Shown here: one piece after another, positions 61,012 to 63,926 of the stretch
Layout of the letters: every line of letters begins with the position of its first letter
Numbering within the stretch: position 1 is the first letter of the stretch
NCBI RefSeq assembly: GCF_001037465.1
Contig: NZ_LFCV01000064.1
Coordinates: 1-63,926, forward strand
Length of the DNA: 63,926 bases
From: Xenorhabdus khoisanae
GTDB taxonomy: Bacteria; Pseudomonadota; Gammaproteobacteria; Enterobacterales; Enterobacteriaceae
Direction: 5' to 3'
The notes under the pieces: model-generated
Told to the model about the DNA's origin: nothing
Seen by the model: only the letters and a program-made list of their open reading frames with translations
Databases searched by the model: none
Translations under genes and position numbers: made by a program

Positions 61012-61693
61012 CTACCTTTTCTCCATACACAAATTCTTTTACCAAAAGTTCAATTTCCGCCTCAGCCTTTTTATCTCGTTCTTCTTTTGTTAGTTCAAAG
61101 ATTGTACGACCTGATTCTTCCGCATCGTCATACACGTTACGAGAGTAAATATTGGTATTTAAGGCGAGCATGCCAAAGGTTTCACAAACGTCTTTAGCAA
61201 ACTGAATGCGTGAGTATTGGTTAGGCAGTGATGGGCATTGATTCATAACCACACAAACCTTTAAACCCTCATTCAAGACTTGAGCTTTCTCAACAATACG
61301 ATCTAGCGCAGCTAATGAACGAACATCACGGCGTTTTGGGCGGATCGGGAGTAATAAATGGGTGGCTCGCAACATAGCTTCACGTTGAGCCTCTGAGTCG
61401 AAACCACCAGCATCGATTACAATGTAGTCGTACTGATCTTTAATACCATCCAAATACTCGATAACACCGTCACCACGGTAATGATATGAGAGCTTTTCTG
61501 CTGGCTTTTCGGCAGGTAGGCTTTCCCGGTCTTGACACCATTGATAGGTTGTACGTTGGGTGTCAATATCCAACAGGTGAACCTTTTTCTTTGCACGGAT
61601 CAGCAGATAACCGGTAATTTGTTGGGCAATCGTGCTTTTGCCGGGACCACCTTTACTGCCACCAACCAGTATTATTTTGGCTTTTCCACTCAT
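61004..61693 (-). CDS. parA: ParA partition ATPase
   Basis: A 229-residue small (type Ib) ParA from MSGKAKIILVGGSKGGPGKSTIAQQI, which holds the deviant Walker A 'KGGPGKST'. 'VHLLDIDTQRTTYQWCQDR' is the switch region, 'YDYIVIDAGGFDSEAQREAM' is Walker B, and 'VCVVMNQCPSLPNQYSR' follows. I chose the Met at 61693; 27 residues that could precede it are not conserved in ParA. With its small partner it should segregate the plasmid. Confidence 0.92.
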   Translation of the reverse strand: MSGKAKIILVGGSKGGPGKSTIAQQITGYLLIRAKKKVHLLDIDTQRTTYQWCQDRESLPAEKPAEKLSYHYRGDGVIEYLDGIKDQYDYIVIDAGGFDSEAQREAMLRATHLLLPIRPKRRDVRSLAALDRIVEKAQVLNEGLKVCVVMNQCPSLPNQYSRIQFAKDVCETFGMLALNTNIYSRNVYDDAEESGRTIFELTKEERDKKAEAEIELLVKEFVYGEKVDG

Positions 61694-61867
61694 CACATTT
61701 GCCTTATTTGTTTTGATTGATAAATCAACCACTACCATTGTTGTCTTGTATAAGATACATCGGTTATTTAACAAATGGAAGGAAGCCTATAAATAAAAGC
61801 ATTTGAAAAAATAGATTGTTTTATTATTTATATAAATAATAAAATAATGGTCGATAATAACATCAAG

Positions 61868-62074
61868 GATATGGGAGTCGGGAGAGCACTTGTCAAAGAT
61901 ACCAGCTCACGTGTCTTACAAGCGGCATCTTTGATTGGCTGATAACTATTCACGCTTATCTCTGATGATGCTAAAAGGTGCTATGAGCATTTAGGGTTTC
62001 AAGAATCTCCATTAGACCCAATGACTCTTATGATCACTCTGTCGGATTTACAGGCGACAATGCAAGTGTCTTAG
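61868..62074 (+). pseudogene. GNAT toxin 3' remnant with internal stops
   Basis: Reads 'DMGVGRALVKDTSSRVLQAASLIG', two consecutive stops (TGATAA), then in the same frame 'LISDDAKRCYEHLGFQESPLDPMTLMITLSDLQATM', the C-terminal half of an AtaT/TacT-like acetyltransferase toxin. The 5' half and antitoxin are missing. Its 3' end overlaps the Rz1-like gene on the other strand. Confidence 0.8.
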
Positions 62075-62291
62075 TTGCTGCTTTTTTCTTCCAGCCACAC
62101 AATCTATGACCAATGCGGTTATGTGTTAGAATTTCTCTCGCCGTATAATCCGTTAATTGATCATAACGACTAATATATATAGGTGAAGCAGTATCACAAA
62201 AGATAGGTGATGTGTTTCCGATTGTGTTAACGCATCCAGTCATTACGAAGCTCAGTAGCAGCATCACCGGCATCCTTTTGGCGAATTTCAT
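62034..62291 (-). CDS. Rz1-like outer-membrane spanin
   Basis: 85 residues from MKFAKRMPVMLLLSFVMTGCVNTIGNTSPIFCDTASPIYISRYDQLTDYTAREILTHNRIGHRLCGW. A lipobox (VMTGC) marks a lipoprotein, and the 'SRxDxLTxxTAREILTHNRxxxxLCGW' pattern is typical of phage Rz1-like spanins. Its 5' part lies inside the Rz-like gene in another frame. It disrupts the outer membrane in the last step of lysis. Confidence 0.85.
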   Translation of the reverse strand: MKFAKRMPVMLLLSFVMTGCVNTIGNTSPIFCDTASPIYISRYDQLTDYTAREILTHNRIGHRLCGWKKKAATKTLALSPVNPTE

Positions 62292-62463
62292 GCTCAATCT
62301 CTCTTTTGGCATCAATGGTTGACTGCAAACGCTCGTTTTCATCCCTACGACGCTTTATTTCAACAGATTTTTTAGCCGCTTTACCGCCTGACTGGTAGGC
62401 GGTAAATAGGACAGCGATAACAGCTAGAGTGATGTATGTTACTGATTTTATTTTTGAAATCAT
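62227..62463 (-). CDS. Rz-like inner-membrane spanin
   Basis: 78 residues: an N-terminal membrane anchor ('SVTYITLAVIAVLFTAYQSG') and a charged periplasmic coiled coil ('KKSVEIKRRRDENERLQSTIDAKREIEHEIRQKD'), as in short DUF2681-type i-spanins. It overlaps the Rz1-like gene out of frame, the usual spanin architecture. No holin or endolysin lies upstream before the insertion sequence. Confidence 0.82.
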   Translation of the reverse strand: MISKIKSVTYITLAVIAVLFTAYQSGGKAAKKSVEIKRRRDENERLQSTIDAKREIEHEIRQKDAGDAATELRNDWMR

Positions 62464-62843
62464 TTAATTTTTTCCGTGGGCCTTCATTTAACCACTTGAT
62501 ATTACTGAATAGCTGAGATATTTCGTCCTTCAATAGAATTATAGCATTGTTCATTCTGCTTTTAATTTAACCTCATATGTGCCACCTGATTACATTACAA
62601 AAATCATCAGTAGCGTTATTTCCCATAGAAATATAACCTATTAAAGATATAAAATAGAACTTTTGCGTTATGCCATTAATAATTATATAAATCTTTTTCC
62701 CAATATCCATTATATTTTAAAAACTCAAAATAGCCATTCTGGCACCTTTGGTTTCTCCATATTGTATAATAGTTAAAATAGCTATCTTCATTCCCACAAA
62801 CTCTAATTCTCCACTAAGTCTCCCACAATGAATAGTTAATCAT
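62464..62843. other. AT-rich gene-free stretch between spanins and IS
   Basis: About 380 bp of AT-rich sequence. I see no gene, hairpin of note or repeat. The rest of a lysis cassette would be expected here. Confidence 0.4.
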
Positions 62844-63926
62844 CTTGGATTCACATATTAAGCGCAACATCGTTATAAACGAAGTAAATGAGTTTTTGTC
62901 CCTTTAAATAGCTCATCCGGCGTATTGTAACCCCGTGTTTTTCGTGGTCGCTTATTTAAGCTGTTTGCCGCGAGATTTATCTCCAACTCTGATACTTTAT
63001 TAAAATCAGTTCCTTTTGGAAAGTATTCTCTGATTAACCCATTCGTATTTTCATTTATCCCTCTTTCCCAAGGAGAATAAGGATGAGCAAAATAAATTTT
63101 TGCGTCTAAATTTTTACTGATCATTTCGTGTTCGGCAAATTCGAGGCCATTATCAAATGTGATGGTTTTAACTTTTTGTTTTAAAAGTGATAAATTCCTT
63201 GTTATCGCTTTTACAACGGCCTCTGCTGTTTTATTTTCAAGTTTAATTATGACGGTAAATAGCGTTTTTCGTTCAACTAAGGTCAATAATGCACTCTTAT
63301 GCTCTTTTCCAATGATAGTATCTCCTTCCCAATCACCAATACGCTGTCTTTTATCCACGATTTTAGGGCGCTTCTCAATACTGATCCTGTTTTTGATTTT
63401 ACCTCTACGTTCATAGCTGCCATAGCGTTTACGATAGGGTTTTTTCGCAATCCTGAGGTGCTGCCACAAATCACCACCCTCACGTTTATCCTGATAAATC
63501 AATCGATAAACCGTTTCATGATGCAAAGAAATGATATTTTCTTTTTTAAGATAACCCGCTGTTTGTTCAGGACTTAAACCTTTCCAAATTAACTGCTTAA
63601 TCAATGTTCTTATCTTAAATGTGACTTTTATGACTTTTACAGCAGAATGACGGCGCTCCAATGCCTTACACTGAGCCTGTTGAGGACAGTATTCCTGCGC
63701 TTGCTGATTTCGTCTCAGTTCCCGACTAATCGTTGAGGGATGACGTTTAAGTGATGTTGCAATAAAGCGTTGTGTAAAACCGGCTTCTTTTAAGCTGAAA
63801 ATCTGATATCTTTCTGATTCGGTCAGTTGTTTATAGGTCATAGTGCATTTTCCTTTGGCGAGAAAGATGCCTACTATAGCAACTGACCGCCTTTTTCAGA
63901 AATTGCACTTATCATGCGAATCTAAG
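62844..63926 (-). mobile_element. IS30-family insertion sequence
   Basis: About 1083 bp. Imperfect terminal inverted repeats: CTTGGATTCACATATTAAGC at 62844 and, reversed, CTTAGATTCGCATGATAAGT at 63926. One transposase gene on the minus strand fills it. The window ends precisely at the outer IS end, so a target duplication cannot be checked. Confidence 0.9.
62873..63841 (-). CDS. IS30-family transposase
   Basis: 322 residues. An N-terminal HTH ('FTQRFIATSLKRHPSTISRELRRN'), then a DDE catalytic domain: Asp in 'RIGDWEGDTIIGKEHKSALLTLVERKT', Asp in 'TITFDNGLEFAEHEMI', and Glu in 'SPWERGINENTNGLIREYFPKGTDF'. C-terminal 'LNKRPRKTRGYNTPDELF' is typical of the family. It appears intact, so the element may be active. 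Confidence 0.96.
   Translation of the reverse strand: MTYKQLTESERYQIFSLKEAGFTQRFIATSLKRHPSTISRELRRNQQAQEYCPQQAQCKALERRHSAVKVIKVTFKIRTLIKQLIWKGLSPEQTAGYLKKENIISLHHETVYRLIYQDKREGGDLWQHLRIAKKPYRKRYGSYERRGKIKNRISIEKRPKIVDKRQRIGDWEGDTIIGKEHKSALLTLVERKTLFTVIIKLENKTAEAVVKAITRNLSLLKQKVKTITFDNGLEFAEHEMISKNLDAKIYFAHPYSPWERGINENTNGLIREYFPKGTDFNKVSELEINLAANSLNKRPRKTRGYNTPDELFKGTKTHLLRL

Overview
The window looks like the replication and nucleotide-metabolism half of a large phage-plasmid from an enterobacterium. The replicon is of the RepFIB type. The long minus-strand block (about 7.2-20.3, 28.2-40.3 and 53.8-59.5 kb) encodes a virus-like DNA factory: DnaE-type polymerase, DnaB-like helicase, DnaG-like primase, RecA/UvsX, gp32-like SSB, SbcC/SbcD (gp46/gp47), RuvC, FEN exonuclease, DnaQ-like exonuclease, NrdA/NrdB, ThyA, DHFR, a MazG-like pyrophosphatase and a CobS/CobT pair. 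As I recall, this combination typifies the pMT1/pHCM2/SSU5 group of phage-plasmids. AT-rich DNA, a colicin E-like bacteriocin, an Rpn nuclease and a Nlp/Ner regulator suggest a Morganellaceae-like host (Xenorhabdus/Photorhabdus/Providencia), but the host is inferred. No virion structural genes are in the window.

Layout. 0-6.2 kb: toxin-antitoxin (TA) modules (MazEF, RelBE, CcdAB, a ParE-like pair, a truncated HicB) plus an adenine methyltransferase. 6.2-7.1 kb: two hypothetical genes. 7.2-20.3 kb: nucleotide supply and recombination nucleases. 21.0-22.8 kb: origin with GATC cluster, DnaA-like boxes, about ten 21-bp-phased iterons, and repA. 22.8-28.0 kb: zinc-ribbon membrane protein, HicAB, HipBA with four operators, and TA remnants. 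28.2-40.3 kb: RecA, FEN, SSB, a possible UvsY-like mediator, DnaE, CobS, CobT. 40.4-42.4 kb: XRE regulator and tyrosine recombinase with a lox-like palindrome upstream. 42.7-53.7 kb: accessory cargo (TacAT, colicin/immunity, HigBA, a C4-type antisense RNA leader with a Nlp regulator, Rpn nuclease, a MITE-disrupted BrnA, paralogous proteins of unknown role, a lipoprotein, an orphan AbiEi). 53.8-59.5 kb: primase, helicase and unknowns. 60-61.7 kb: ParA with a small partner. 62.0-62.5 kb: overlapping Rz/Rz1-like spanins. 62.8-63.9 kb: an IS30-family element ending exactly at the window edge.

How it works together. ParA plus partner, the recombinase and the TA modules would maintain the plasmid state. 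RepA with its iterons drives plasmid replication. The T4-like replisome, recombination and nucleotide-synthesis genes would support virus-style replication. A repeated AT-rich palindrome upstream of several of these operons suggests one shared regulator. Spanins are the only lysis genes seen. The accessory zones carry many decayed TA genes, inverted repeats and small mobile elements, marking them as insertion hot spots.

Starts were chosen from Shine-Dalgarno sequences and family alignment from memory; no database search was possible.
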